A DNA stretch of 64,000 bases, taken from Cycas panzhihuaensis (Eukaryota; Cycadophyta). Of this stretch, positions 22,170-32,008 are shown piece after piece. The translations under genes and the position numbers were made by a program. The notes beneath the pieces were generated by a model that saw nothing but the letters and a program-made list of their open reading frames with translations, did not search any database and had not been told where the DNA came from. Location: assembly GCA_023213395.1 (NCBI GenBank), contig CM041465.1, positions 156,061,741 through 156,125,740 of the forward strand. Reading direction: 5' to 3'. The stretch's first letter is position 1; every line of letters starts with the position of its first letter.

Positions 22170-22585
22170 CGTGCCATTGGTACGTATGGTATTAAGTGTT
22201 TCCATTGTGCGTACTTGATTACGTATGTTTCTGGTACGTAGAATGTAACTGGGCACTTGAGTGTATTTTCCACTGTGCATACCCGACTACGTACTTTTTT
22301 GGTACGTATGCTGTAATGGTTTAACTTACTTCTCTTTTCACTGTGCGTACCTACTTGCGTACTTTTCAGGTACGTATAATGCAATTGAGCAACTTAAAAT
22401 TTCTTTACACAGTGCGTACCTGACTGCATACTTTTTAGGTACGTATAGTGTGATTTTGAGTCACTTTTTTGAACAATGCGTACTGGAGTGTATTCCTTTG
22501 GTACGTATAGTGTATTTTTTAATTTTGATCACTTTTTTAACTGTACGTACCTAGTAGCATACCCTTTTGGTACGTATACTGTATT
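22170..22585 (-). repeat. Seven-copy tandem array of ~68 bp with inverted GTACC/GGTAC arms
   Basis: GGTACGTA recurs at 22179, 22233, 22301, 22369, 22438, 22500 and 22569, giving steps of 54, 68, 68, 69, 62 and 69 bases. Most units also hold TGCGTACC about 25 bases before it, so each unit can fold as a GCGTACC...GGTACGT hairpin. The period is not a multiple of three, so it is not a protein repeat. Confidence 0.9.
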
Positions 22586-22599
22586 TTGCTTGTATGCTT

Positions 22600-23055
22600 T
22601 GGATTTTTCCTCTGATTTTTTCAATTGCTGATGCTATTACTTATGTCTGTGATGAGTTACGGTTGTTTTTTTTTTTTTTTCTTTTTCTGTATCCATACTG
22701 AACTGGATCATGGCTCAGTACCAACGCATTTCATTGTGCCTCAATTTCATGTAATATGATATGGTACAACCAGCTGATCCGACTGGTAAAGCTGGGCTAC
22801 TCACTGTATGGTTTGAGTCTACTACCATTTACCCGAGTTGGTAGCAGAGGTCCGTCGATTTCTCGAAGCTGCACCGATCTATTCTCAAAGACTTTTTTTG
22901 TGATGTATGGTCCCAACCACCGCATCTTGAGTTTTACCAGGGTGCATTTTGAATTTGCTGTCGTACAGCAACACTTGATCACCTTCCTTAAACTGAGGTT
23001 TCCATAAATGGCGGTCGTGCCATGCTTTCTGCCGTTGCTTCTCCACATTTTGCAA
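22600..23055 (-). pseudogene. Element E integrase C-terminal end and 3' spacer
   Basis: Continuing from the gag-like/integrase frame after a stop near 23056, one frame gives KAWHDRHLWKPQFKEGDQVL (about 22970-23030). Another, after a frameshift, gives KMRWLGPYITKKVFENRSVQ (about 22870-22930) and VNGSRLKPY (about 22800-22825). These are the C-terminal integrase motifs found in C and K, without a chromodomain. A run of T on the + strand (22668-22681) lies beyond the coding end. Confidence 0.75.
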
Positions 23056-24189
23056 CTAATTTGCCATGTGTCGCTTTTCTTCCAATTGCACTAAATCTTC
23101 CAATCGCTGTCGTAAGGACTGGAAGTCGTCCAATCGACATTGCATAGCAACTCGTATACTGGGTATCTCAAATTCTGTTGGGAGAATGGCTTCTGTGCCA
23201 TACACAAGCTGGAATGGAGTTTGTCCTGTTGGTCTTTTGTATGTTGTTCGAAATGCCCATAGCACAGATGGTAATTTCTCGGCCCAATCAGATCTGTCGA
23301 TGTCGCATATCTTCCGCAAGCAATTCTCGATTATCTTGTTCGAACTTTCCGCTTGACCATTGGCTCTCGGGTAATATGGAGTAGATTTCCGATGGCTTAT
23401 CATAAACACGGATGTCAGTGTTTCGATAGTTTGATTTAAGAAGTGGGCGCCTTGGTCACTTACAATCTCCAAGGGGCATCCAAATCGTGTAATCACCACC
23501 TCATACAGAAATCGCGTTGTGCTTTTCTCTGTAGTTTTTAACTTAGTTACACCCACATCTTCTGTATTTCCGGTTTTGTGTCTCGGAGTGTCTTCTAACT
23601 TCCTCTCTCCAATATTGAGTTCTATAAATTCTGCAGGATAATTCATAACTTCTTCTTCTTCACTATGTACTGATTCTACCTCTTCTTGGTTTGTCAGGTT
23701 TTGTTCTAGTTTTATACTCATTACTCTAATATGTTTTAAGATTCTATCTATTTCTTCGTTGTCAGAGGTATGCCTAAAGGTTTTTATGAAGGATTTCCTT
23801 AAGTTTCCCCAAGTCATATCTAAACTTTGTTCCTTTCCAAGGAACCAGTCCTTTGCTACTCTTCCCAAGGTATGGTAAAAATAGTTAGGCCAATTTTGTT
23901 TAAGTATACTTAGAGATATCCATTTTTGTTTACACTTTTGTATGTGTTCCCTAGGATTTTGACCTACATAGAATACTGGAGTGGCTAGTTGTGTTGGATG
24001 ATCGAACCGAATTCGAAACATCGTTTGTAATTCTTTCCAATTTCTCAGAATGACTTGGTGGGCTAGGTACCAATACCAAGCTTTTCCCTGTAAGGTTAGT
24101 ACTAAGTCCTGTTGCCATTGGGTTTTATCCCAATTCCCATGTTCCATCCAATATTCAACACAATGGGTCAAGTGGGTAGTCCCATACAA
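23056..24189 (-). CDS. Element E: two Gag-like modules fused to integrase back half
   Basis: A 377-residue open segment. Residues about 1-60 carry a Gag-capsid-like module (HLTHCVEYW, LTLQGKAWYWYLAHQ, WKELQTMFRIRF). Residues about 75-140 repeat the same pattern (REHIQKCKQKW, YHTLGRVAKDWFLGKEQ, TWGNLRKSFIKTF). After an acidic linker the chain enters integrase at STTRFLYEVVITRFGCPLEI (about residue 220), keeping SDQGAHFLNQ and NGQAESSNKIIENC. The zinc-binding part and the first catalytic Asp are gone, so it cannot be an active integrase. The frame is the same as the upstream segment and as Gag-protease, separated only by TAG codons. RT and RNase H should lie at about residue 200-215; their loss marks the deletion junction near 23540-23600. 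Confidence 0.8.
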   Translation of the reverse strand: MYGTTHLTHCVEYWMEHGNWDKTQWQQDLVLTLQGKAWYWYLAHQVILRNWKELQTMFRIRFDHPTQLATPVFYVGQNPREHIQKCKQKWISLSILKQNWPNYFYHTLGRVAKDWFLGKEQSLDMTWGNLRKSFIKTFRHTSDNEEIDRILKHIRVMSIKLEQNLTNQEEVESVHSEEEEVMNYPAEFIELNIGERKLEDTPRHKTGNTEDVGVTKLKTTEKSTTRFLYEVVITRFGCPLEIVSDQGAHFLNQTIETLTSVFMISHRKSTPYYPRANGQAESSNKIIENCLRKICDIDRSDWAEKLPSVLWAFRTTYKRPTGQTPFQLVYGTEAILPTEFEIPSIRVAMQCRLDDFQSLRQRLEDLVQLEEKRHMAN

Positions 24190-24858
24190 CTACTCTCCGT
24201 GAAATGGTTTAACATACTTTCCAATGTAAATTTGGTGATCTATTTCTTCTGGGATGATAATTCTACTATCTAGACCAGAATCGCTAGAAGTACTTACCAG
24301 TGATCCTTCTTCCATTTCCCTAGTTTTGGCGCCAATGGTTGGAAGAGATCTGTTGCTGGGTGGGTGTACCTCTAAGGAAGAGGAGGAAGGAATATTACTT
24401 CCTTCCTCAGGTTGTAATAAGGGGGGGGGTAGGGAATCTACCTCAGGACCCACGCTTGATGTAGAAGGGATGTCGGGATTACTATTAGCTACTAAAAAAC
24501 TACAAAAATTATTAGGTAAACTAGGGGTTTGTTGGTCTAGTTCATTGTCATACCTTAAACTATCGTTAGTCATCATATACTCAAAAGAATTTGAATTATT
24601 ATCAATATCTGTAGTTACACATTTAGATAATAAATTACATCTATAAGAAGAAGAGTTTACTTCATATGCATCTTGTAGCCAATAATCCACGAACCTCATT
24701 CCGTGTTCGTCATCTGAGGAGTTGTATATTTCCCCGAAATAGGTCGGTTCTTCTTGCTGGTAATTGGTTGATGTGGTGGGCTCTTCTGCCGTATGATAGA
24801 GATGTTCTTCCCCAATGGAAGAGAATGTTGTGTCGCTCGTGACCGTTGTCTTTGGATC
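24190..24858 (-). CDS. Element E: acidic, Ser-rich linker after protease
   Basis: About 220 codons in the same frame as Gag-protease, bounded by two TAG stops. It holds DYWLQDAYEVN near the middle, comparable to LLDWLQSAWEE in element K's pol start, then a Ser/Pro-rich acidic stretch (PEVDSLPPPLLQPEEG) and ends KYVKPFHGE. No enzymatic motif. Element C lacks most of this linker. It may be a spacer in the Pol polyprotein, or the start of a separately initiated ORF. Confidence 0.6.
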   Translation of the reverse strand, partial: DPKTTVTSDTTFSSIGEEHLYHTAEEPTTSTNYQQEEPTYFGEIYNSSDDEHGMRFVDYWLQDAYEVNSSSYRCNLLSKCVTTDIDNNSNSFEYMMTNDSLRYDNELDQQTPSLPNNFCSFLVANSNPDIPSTSSVGPEVDSLPPPLLQPEEGSNIPSSSSLEVHPPSNRSLPTIGAKTREMEEGSLVSTSSDSGLDSRIIIPEEIDHQIYIGKYVKPFHGE

Positions 24859-27483
24859 CTAAATCGGTATCATCTCGATGGAGCTTCTTCCCAGCATCGG
24901 CAATACTACTTTATTTCTGTTGTTTGATAAGGTGAAGGTTACATTCTTCCAATTTTGGAGGCATTGTGTTTTATATAACCATGGCCTCCCCAAGAGTGTT
25001 GGATAGGGTGTTGCCCCTTTCTCCGTTTTTACGATTGTGAAGTCAATTCTCACCACTATCCCTGCCACATCTACCTTGATGTCGGCCAATCTCCTCATAG
25101 GTCGTACCAATAGTTCGTTAGCCAATTTTAACGAATATGTCGCCGCTTCCAACTTCGGGCTTCCCAGTTTACGCCATGTCGAAGCTGGTAACACGTTTAC
25201 TGCCGCGCTTCCATCAACGATTACTCTTGGGAATGTTTCTCCCAAGACCGTCATTGTTACCATCAGATCCATATCAAATGATGGCATTATTTGCTTCAAA
25301 CTCTTTGTGATTCCACGCTGTAACACTCCTCCTTTGATCCAATCAATGACTTGGCATAGTGGGATGGTCAACTGTAGCTGTTTGACCAAATTTTCCATTA
25401 ACAGTAGCATTCTTGGAATGTCCTCCACTGGCAATCCTTTAAAGAGTTCCTCCATTTGCACCATTTGGGGCTGCACCTTAGGTTCTTCCGATAGATTCTC
25501 TCTTTCTTTCTGTTTATTCTTTCGTACATATACGTACTTAGTCTCTGGTTTTCCCATTGGTAACATATTCTCTTCCCAGACTAGGCCATCCAATACTTGT
25601 TTTGCTTTTTTAAATCGATCCATTTCTGTTGGTGGATCTGGATATTCTTCGTTCAGTTTCTCCTTCTGTTTATTTTGGAGTTTGACATTTTTTGTTTCTG
25701 GTATGATCGTCATCAAGTTGGTGGCTTTGGCCTTTCCTTTGCAATCTTCCGTTTTATGGTCACTTGGACCACAGTTATTACATACGAACGGCTTCTGTTC
25801 ATATTCTTGCTTCGTTGGGCATTCTGACTTCCAGTGCCCAAACTGTAGACAGATGAGGCATCTACCCATTGGTGGTTTTTTCCTCGAGGGCTCTTGTGTA
25901 CCCCTCGTTGTGTACACATTTCGAGGTGGGTTGCCTCCCCTTCCCCTACCTCGTCCTCTGAAGGCCTTTCCCCTGGGATTATAGAAACAATCCTTGGTTG
26001 TATGCGTATCAACATTGCATATATGGCACCATCTGTCCTGTTGGTGCAATGCACTATTTTTTAAATTCAATTCACATTCCTTGGTGGTATGTGAATTCTC
26101 TTCACAGATGTGGCACCATTTGCTTATTCTTCTGACATGGTCCTCCTTTCTCGGTGTTTCTTCTTCTTCTCGGTTATTTCTGATTTTTAATCTAGCCACT
26201 TCTTTCCTTAAAGCTTCCAACTCCGATTCCTCTTCTGCTACCCCTACCTGGCAAAAGGGTCGGTTGTACTGATTTTGTTTCAGTTCTTTAATCTCATCTT
26301 GTAATCTCGATGTGAATCTGTCCTCCTCACACTGTGCATCCATTTCCATTTCAAAATCCAACGCTAGATCTTGGGCATTCTTAAATGATTTCAATGGATG
26401 AGCATGCATCATGGCTCTTAATTTCTCATTCAAACCTCTAACAAAATAGTTTTTCATATTGTGATCCATTATTGTCTCGTTAATCATGCTGTCCGCAATG
26501 ATTTTCATTCTGCTGATGTAGGTTAGGACGGATTCTCCCGGCCTTTGTCTGATTTCTCTCAATGCGATTTCCACTGCTTCATTACTGCGAAACTTTTGAA
26601 ATCTTTCCTCGAATGCTTTCTTAATCTTTACCCATGGCTCATTCTTGTTTGTTTCTTTGTACCATGCCAAGGGTACTCCTCTCAACGTACAGGCGAATCT
26701 TACTTTGATTTCATCCTCGTCTGAAATCTTTTTTACATTAATGAGATTCTGAAAGAGATACACATGCTTTGCTGCGTCTGAAGTATCATTAAAAATCAAC
26801 TTCCCAAAGTCCCTATAATCATCCATTTTGGGAGATTGCAACTGTGTCCCACCTGGTGGTGATTTTTCCTTTCTCCCCTCCTTCGGGGATGTACTTGGGG
26901 TGCCTACTGCTATATTATCCTTTCCAAATAGCGGATTCTTAAATGGAGTTTTGATGTGTATAGGTTCCACTATACCTGGCACTTGTATAGTCAACGGTGT
27001 CACTGTAATATACGATTGTTCAGGTCCCTTTTCCGATGAATCTTCAAAAAGCTGTCTCGTGAGCTTATTCTCCCAATATGCCGAGGGACCTTCCTCCGCC
27101 TTCTTTTCACTGTCACTTGGGTCCTTCGGGCTGTCCTCCATAGGTATACTTCCCTCTTTTAAGGTTTCTTGTTGCTTTTCATCCACTTTTGGTTTCCCTT
27201 CAATTTCTGGGCTAAACAAATCATCTCTGATCGGGGCTGGTGTCAATACCATACGTTCGCCATTGATTCCCTCTTCTTGTTCTTGAGGTGTCTGGGCTCC
27301 ACTTGCCTCAGATCCTTCAACGAACTGTCCCTTAGTCTTGTTGTTCTGCGAACTTAATCTCCTCGCCCTTCTAAGTTTTGACTCCTTCGACCATCTTAAT
27401 GCCCTTTGTCTGCTGGTCTCCTTTTCCTTGGGTGAAGTATCCTTTTGGGGCTCCTCCGACCTTGAAGGCCTCTTAGGTGGCAT
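24859..27483 (-). CDS. Element E Gag-protease polyprotein, intact 874 codons
   Basis: The longest open frame in the window, starting MPPKRPSRSEEPQ at 27483. Residues 1-210 are charged and disordered. A capsid-like Gag domain lies at about 225-380 (FGKLIFNDTSDAAKHVYLF, LRGVPLAWYKE, RPGESVLTYISRMKIIADSM). Four zinc knuckles follow: CHICEENSHTTKEC near 450, CHICNVDTHTTKDC near 485, CLICLQFGHWKSEC near 540 and CNNCGPSDHKTEDC near 565; these would bind element RNA. The retropepsin region has VDGSAAVNVLP near 755 and LLGRPWLYKTQCLQ near 830. It would make particles and process them, so E could package its own RNA even without RT. No lesion is visible. Start choice: first ATG, 123 bases after the primer site, matching the position of the mutated start in C. 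Confidence 0.92.
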   Translation of the reverse strand: MPPKRPSRSEEPQKDTSPKEKETSRQRALRWSKESKLRRARRLSSQNNKTKGQFVEGSEASGAQTPQEQEEGINGERMVLTPAPIRDDLFSPEIEGKPKVDEKQQETLKEGSIPMEDSPKDPSDSEKKAEEGPSAYWENKLTRQLFEDSSEKGPEQSYITVTPLTIQVPGIVEPIHIKTPFKNPLFGKDNIAVGTPSTSPKEGRKEKSPPGGTQLQSPKMDDYRDFGKLIFNDTSDAAKHVYLFQNLINVKKISDEDEIKVRFACTLRGVPLAWYKETNKNEPWVKIKKAFEERFQKFRSNEAVEIALREIRQRPGESVLTYISRMKIIADSMINETIMDHNMKNYFVRGLNEKLRAMMHAHPLKSFKNAQDLALDFEMEMDAQCEEDRFTSRLQDEIKELKQNQYNRPFCQVGVAEEESELEALRKEVARLKIRNNREEEETPRKEDHVRRISKWCHICEENSHTTKECELNLKNSALHQQDRWCHICNVDTHTTKDCFYNPRGKAFRGRGRGRGGNPPRNVYTTRGTQEPSRKKPPMGRCLICLQFGHWKSECPTKQEYEQKPFVCNNCGPSDHKTEDCKGKAKATNLMTIIPETKNVKLQNKQKEKLNEEYPDPPTEMDRFKKAKQVLDGLVWEENMLPMGKPETKYVYVRKNKQKERENLSEEPKVQPQMVQMEELFKGLPVEDIPRMLLLMENLVKQLQLTIPLCQVIDWIKGGVLQRGITKSLKQIMPSFDMDLMVTMTVLGETFPRVIVDGSAAVNVLPASTWRKLGSPKLEAATYSLKLANELLVRPMRRLADIKVDVAGIVVRIDFTIVKTEKGATPYPTLLGRPWLYKTQCLQNWKNVTFTLSNNRNKVVLPMLGRSSIEMIPI

Positions 27484-27605
27484 TGGAAGGTCCCCTGGCT
27501 GCCGGTGGCTTAGTTACAGCCCGCCATCACGACAGCAGCCAGGGTCCTCTGCCCTTTACACATTCCCTTCTTTGAAACTCCTAGGCCTTGTCCCTCCTCA
27601 ACAGA

Positions 27606-27622
27606 CGTAGGCAACGGAACCA
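27606..27622 (-). other. Element E primer-binding site (tRNA-Glu type)
   Basis: The - strand reads TGGTTCCGTTGCCTACG, one base after the 5' LTR. The first 13 bases equal the complement of the plant tRNA-Glu 3' end. Confidence 0.75.
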
Positions 27623-27623
27623 A

Positions 27624-28457
27624 TATTGACTTATGAGGTATCTTATTACACTTATGAGATACCCCCACTCTTGTCAAGGTTACACAGTGCTATAGTCTAG
27701 TTCAGGATACTGTCAACATGGTTATTCACATACATTCCCCAGATATTTCACAGAATTATACCACAATGGTACAATGATGCAATCAACACATACTCAACAT
27801 TTCATCATCACAACACAAGAATACACAAATTTCCACGTAACTCTTCCTTTTATTAAGTAATCAGTTTAATTACACAGAGGCTGGAATGCATTCTTGTGCA
27901 TTCCAGCAGCATACATTCCTTCTGTTACACATGCGTACCCCAGATGGTACTTATCATTCAATGTTGCTCCAACTGGCTGTCATACGTGCTATCTTCCGCA
28001 CCTTTGCGTACCTTTGATAGTCGGCTCTCACCCTAACCTGATGGTTCATGCGTACCTCCTTAAATATGCATCTTGGTACCTTTTGGCTGAAGGGTTATGA
28101 CTGCCTGTCATAACCGTACCCCTTCAGTCATACGTACCCATTCATTAATCACTTAGTTAGGCACTTTAACTAATGACTTTAGATCCGTACGTCCGTACGT
28201 ACGTCTGGCAGCTTCACAGGCCTTCACTAGTCCCTTTGGGTCGTGCGTACCACTTCCGTTCGGTTCCGTTCCGCCGCTAGTATGTCTCTATCATACGTAC
28301 CCGTTCCAGGTACGCACCTGTCATACGTACCCAGAATGCTGATTTCTTCGCCATTTTGCCTCGTGCGTACCGCCGTACGGTCCGTACCTGCACATCTCAG
28401 GTTACCTGACCTACCTCTGGTCTTCCCACAACCATAGGATCACTTTATACCCCAACA
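27624..28457 (-). repeat. Element E 5' LTR (834 bp)
   Basis: Nearly identical partner of 19899-20733. On the - strand it starts TGTTGGGGTATAAAG at 28457 and ends CATAAGTCAATA at 27624, where one C has become T compared with the 3' copy. It is followed on the + side by the TACTG duplication at 28458. Confidence 0.95.
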
Positions 28458-28587
28458 TACTGGATTTGCAACTCCTTTAGTATTTTGTTCCCTATCATGA
28501 CTATTTCTTCATCTTGTTCTTCCCATATAGTGGTGTTAGGACACATTTTGTTAACTGTCATTATGTTTACATGTGGGATGCATCGGA

Positions 28588-29021
28588 TGTGATAATTAAT
28601 AAGAAGTGGATGTTATGTTATGTAACAAGATGTGAACAAATGATTAGTTGGAAAAAGTCGTTGAGCAAGTCATTACGACAAGCCACCTCATAAAGTATAT
28701 ATAATGAGATTAGGCATAGTTGGGACATGGTCAGTTGGTGGAGGATATGGCCATATTCTATGTTGCGCATCCTAACACTGGTGAATGGTACAAGACTAGT
28801 GTTGGACACTCACCTATTGAGCACATTTTGTGCATAATAGCAATATTGTACTCTATTTTGATATAATAATAAAAGAAATATATTGAATGATATCTTGTAT
28901 GTGTGCCTGTATTTGTAACCCGTGTTGGATGTTTGTACATATATTTGCATGATGATGTTGTTACATTGTGAAGTCCTTTTGTCTCTCTCTTTCTAGAAGA
29001 ACCCAAAATAGTAAAAGAACA
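28588..29021 (+). repeat. Element F 5' LTR (probable)
   Basis: TGTGATAATTAATAAG at 28588 is a plausible start and AGAACA at 29016-29021 the end, just before the primer site. A TATATAATGAG sequence near 28698 could be a TATA box. No second copy is in the window, so the start is uncertain. Confidence 0.5.
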
Positions 29022-29023
29022 TA

Positions 29024-29040
29024 TAGCGCCATTGTTGACC
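29024..29040 (+). other. Element F primer-binding site (tRNA-Asp type)
   Basis: TAGCGCCATTGTTGACC differs at a few positions from TGGCGCCGTTGCCGGGG, the site complementary to plant tRNA-Asp that Athila-type elements use. Confidence 0.6.
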
Positions 29041-29086
29041 TAGGAATGAGATGAGATGAGATGGATTGTTTGGCAGTTGAACACAA

Positions 29087-31020
29087 ATGACAATCTTGGA
29101 TATAAATGCAAGTCCTACAATGCTAGAAGAGTTGGTGCAGATTCATATAACCGAAGATCTTGAAACCATTAAGAGGATAGAACCCTTTCTACCAAGATAT
29201 GGTATTATTGGGTATTACATTGATGACATAACAGTGATACAACTGGAGGTACTAGCCAACATTCTAGACCATGATCAACTCTAATGCCCAGTTTGGGAAC
29301 AAAACAATCATTATACATTTTTAAGCAAACCAATGCTACAACAAATCATCAACCACAATTGAGACGATCTACACGAATACATACGGTAGGTAGACAAAAA
29401 ACTATTTGTTAAATCAAAATGATTGGTCAATTATAAATCGGGCATGACAAATTTTGTAAATGTGGGAGCAAAAACATGTACATGATCCAGATCTAAAGGA
29501 GATTGCTGATGCGTTCACACAATTGAGTCTTCAAGGATGTTGAGCAAAGTGTATAAGTGAGCAATCATCCTCTATAGATAATGCCAAGTAAATAAAGAAA
29601 CATACAAGCCCTAAACAGAGTCAGGTTTTATTTGGAAAATTTTACGAATGAATGCATGCAGATCATAAAGACAAATTCAGACAACAGAGGCTTTTACAGC
29701 TAAGTCAAGTGAGACCACCACTAAAACCATTAATACCAGTCATGGTAACTCCCAAAGGTAGTAGACAAAAGTTACCAACATTCAGTGGGAAGATAGATGA
29801 AAACCCAACACATCATTGTAACATATAAGAGACAATTTAGACAACCAATGCGAAAACTAATAAAGATCACTTGCTGCAGGCATTTCTAGTGATGTTACAT
29901 GACATAGTGAATGACTAGTATAAAGAATTCAATGAAGGATATTCCACAAAGTGGAGTGACCTACGGGAAGCCTTTGAAAAATAATTCTGACTCCTGCGAG
30001 ATGACATTGAGGTTGTAGATCAAATATACAACCTCAAACAAGAGGCCAAAGACACCATTAGAAGTTATAACACTAAGTTGAAAAACTTGGTTAAAACAAT
30101 GGAAACTAAAGTGACTAATCAATTAAGGAAAAGATGGTTTCTAGAGGGGCTACTTCCCAAGTACAAAAGGAGACTTTGAGTAGTTTCACTTGCATCTTAT
30201 CAGGAGGCGATTGATTGAGTGATCAATTTAGAAATTGAGGACAAGGCAGAAGCTTGAAATCAAACAAAGATCACAGTAACTGATGAAAAAGAAGAATCAT
30301 CTATCAAGGCATTACAAGAAGACTTAATGTGGTTGATGAAAGATTTAACATGACAACCACAGGAACATTGACAAGTATGGTGCATAAAGTGTAGAACCAA
30401 AGGGCACGTGGAGGCAGAATGTCCCAAGAGCCAGGTACTCAAATATTGCCACATATGTAAAATGAACAACCATGATATAGATGAATGTGGGTTCCGTGGA
30501 GGCAGAATGTCCCAAGAGCCAGGTACTCAAATATTGCCACATATGTAAAATGAACAATCATGATATAGATGAATGTGGGTTCAACATCTGTGCACAAAGG
30601 CAACAAGATCAAGACATAAGCATGACAAGAAACAGATAGACCCTTGGGATGTGGACATGAATCTAGTTGAGCAGTGCCAAGGGAACCTCAAGGATATCCC
30701 ATGGTCCAATGCTTTGAATGTAAGTTATAGGGACATTTTAATAGGGATTGCCTAAATAGAGAAAACAATGCAACTACAACACTGTGTCGATGGTGTGGCC
30801 CAGGGGATCATGACGATGACCATTGTCCTCAACAACAAAACAAAACAATGAATTTGGTCAAGATTGAACCATCGGTAAATGGTAATAATATAACTTTGCA
30901 AGCATATGCAGTATATACAAGAAGGAACAAAAAGCAAGAATATCTAAATCCGAGTGAAGAGAAGACCCAAGTACAACAAGCGCAAAACACATTTCAGACT
31001 CTCAGAGAACAATAAGAAAA
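29087..31020 (+). pseudogene. Element F gag, broken
   Basis: Opens near MTILDINASPTMLEELVQIH (29087). The capsid-like part includes LPTFSGKIDENPTHHCN near 29770-29825, LLQAFLVMLHDIV, KWSDLREAFEK near 29950-29985 and DTIRSYNTKLKNLVKTM near 30050-30105. Zinc knuckles: CIKCRTKGHVEAEC near 30390, then CHICKMNNHDIDEC near 30450, the latter inside an 88-bp duplication that shifts the frame. The relic C-terminal part continues to about 31020 with many stops. Confidence 0.75.
30408..30582 (+). repeat. 88-bp tandem duplication over a zinc knuckle
   Basis: Unit 1 is 30408-30495 and unit 2 starts at 30496. They differ at one base (CAACCATG against CAATCATG) before the final base. The unit includes the CHICKMNNHDIDEC motif. 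88 is not divisible by three, so the duplication throws the second copy out of frame. Confidence 0.95.
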
Positions 31021-31429
31021 AACTAAAGCCATACCTACGATGCAACAAGGGCAACCTATGCAAAAGATACTAGTGCACAAGATGTTGATGCAACCAATGC
31101 TAGGGACATTGACACAAAGAATGAGTGAAGGGACAAATACACTAATAAGCTAATTCCTATAGACAAAGATTCCAGTGAAGATCGTAACACTGGTACAACA
31201 CAATCCATCCCTCATGCAAATTATGATGGCACATGCTCTAAGAAATGTGTGAAAATAGTGTGCATGACACACACCAATTGGGCCTAACAAAAGGAAGCAA
31301 ATCAATGATCATCGCAGAAGACCCTTACACAAGGAAAATGATAGAAAACGACCCTAGTGTGGACACCCCCAAGGAGAACAACATGTTAGATCTTTAAGAG
31401 TTGACGAAGAGGTAGAAGTCACTATGTAA

Positions 31430-32008
31430 TTGTTAGGACTTACATTTCAACACACAGTAGTTGACAAAGGCATAGGAGTAAGTATTATACCTATAGAAAC
31501 TTGGAAAAGAGTGAGAAAACCCACTTTATGGCCACCTTGCTTTCAACTAAGACTCATAGACCAACATGGTGTACAACCCTTGGGAATGTTGATGGCACAA
31601 AAAATTCACATTACAGACCATGTATTTTCCATAGACTTTGTAGTCATCCCAATGATTGATGGGATGTTGCTAGCATATGATGCATCGTTAGGATGCCCAT
31701 GGTTGTGTGGTGCACAAGTCATCCAAAATTGGGGTTACAACACATTGGCAATCAAACAGAATAAAAAGAAATTGTTAATAGATTTAAACCATCATATAAT
31801 AAATGAAGAGCTCACAGATTCTAGCTTCTCAGATGATAAAGAGGATAATAATAATTACAATCAAGAGGATGTAAAAACAGAAGATGATCTTCATCCATTG
31901 AATGCACCTTTTCATCATGATAATATATGTGAAGCCATAGATGGTGTTCCATATTTAGATCCATGTTCCAAAGATGAAGTAGACTCTGATAATGGATTGT
32001 CCCACTAG
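31430..32008 (+). pseudogene. Element F protease
   Basis: A 192-codon open segment. VVDKGIGVSIIPIETWKR near 31447-31500 is the protease catalytic region, with VDKGIGV replacing the usual VDGG/VDSGA motif, so the catalytic Asp remains but its Gly context is altered. LGCPWLCGAQVIQNWGYNTL near 31690-31750 is the C-terminal LLGRPWL-like motif. The tail is acidic. It starts mid-domain and has no clear start codon. Confidence 0.72.

Larger units (their letters stand above)
19899..28457 (-). mobile_element. Element E: RT-less Tat/Athila-like gypsy retrotransposon
   Basis: An 8.56-kb element with LTRs 19899-20733 and 27624-28457 that differ at few positions, flanked by perfect TACTG duplications (19894-19898 and 28458-28462). 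On the - strand: primer site, Gag-protease, linker, two Gag-like modules fused to the back half of integrase, tandem hairpin array, ORF3. RT, RNase H and the first half of integrase are absent. The insertion looks recent. It must have moved using enzymes from a complete relative, or lost RT after insertion. Confidence 0.95.

Noticed and set aside
22170-22585. CRISPR-like array
   Set aside because: Units are about 68 bp, contain inverted repeats, have no unique spacers of constant length, and lie in a plant retrotransposon.
25037-25984. 315-codon + strand open frame
   Set aside because: Exact antisense of E's Gag-protease. Composition follows the real frame on the other strand and no motif is present.
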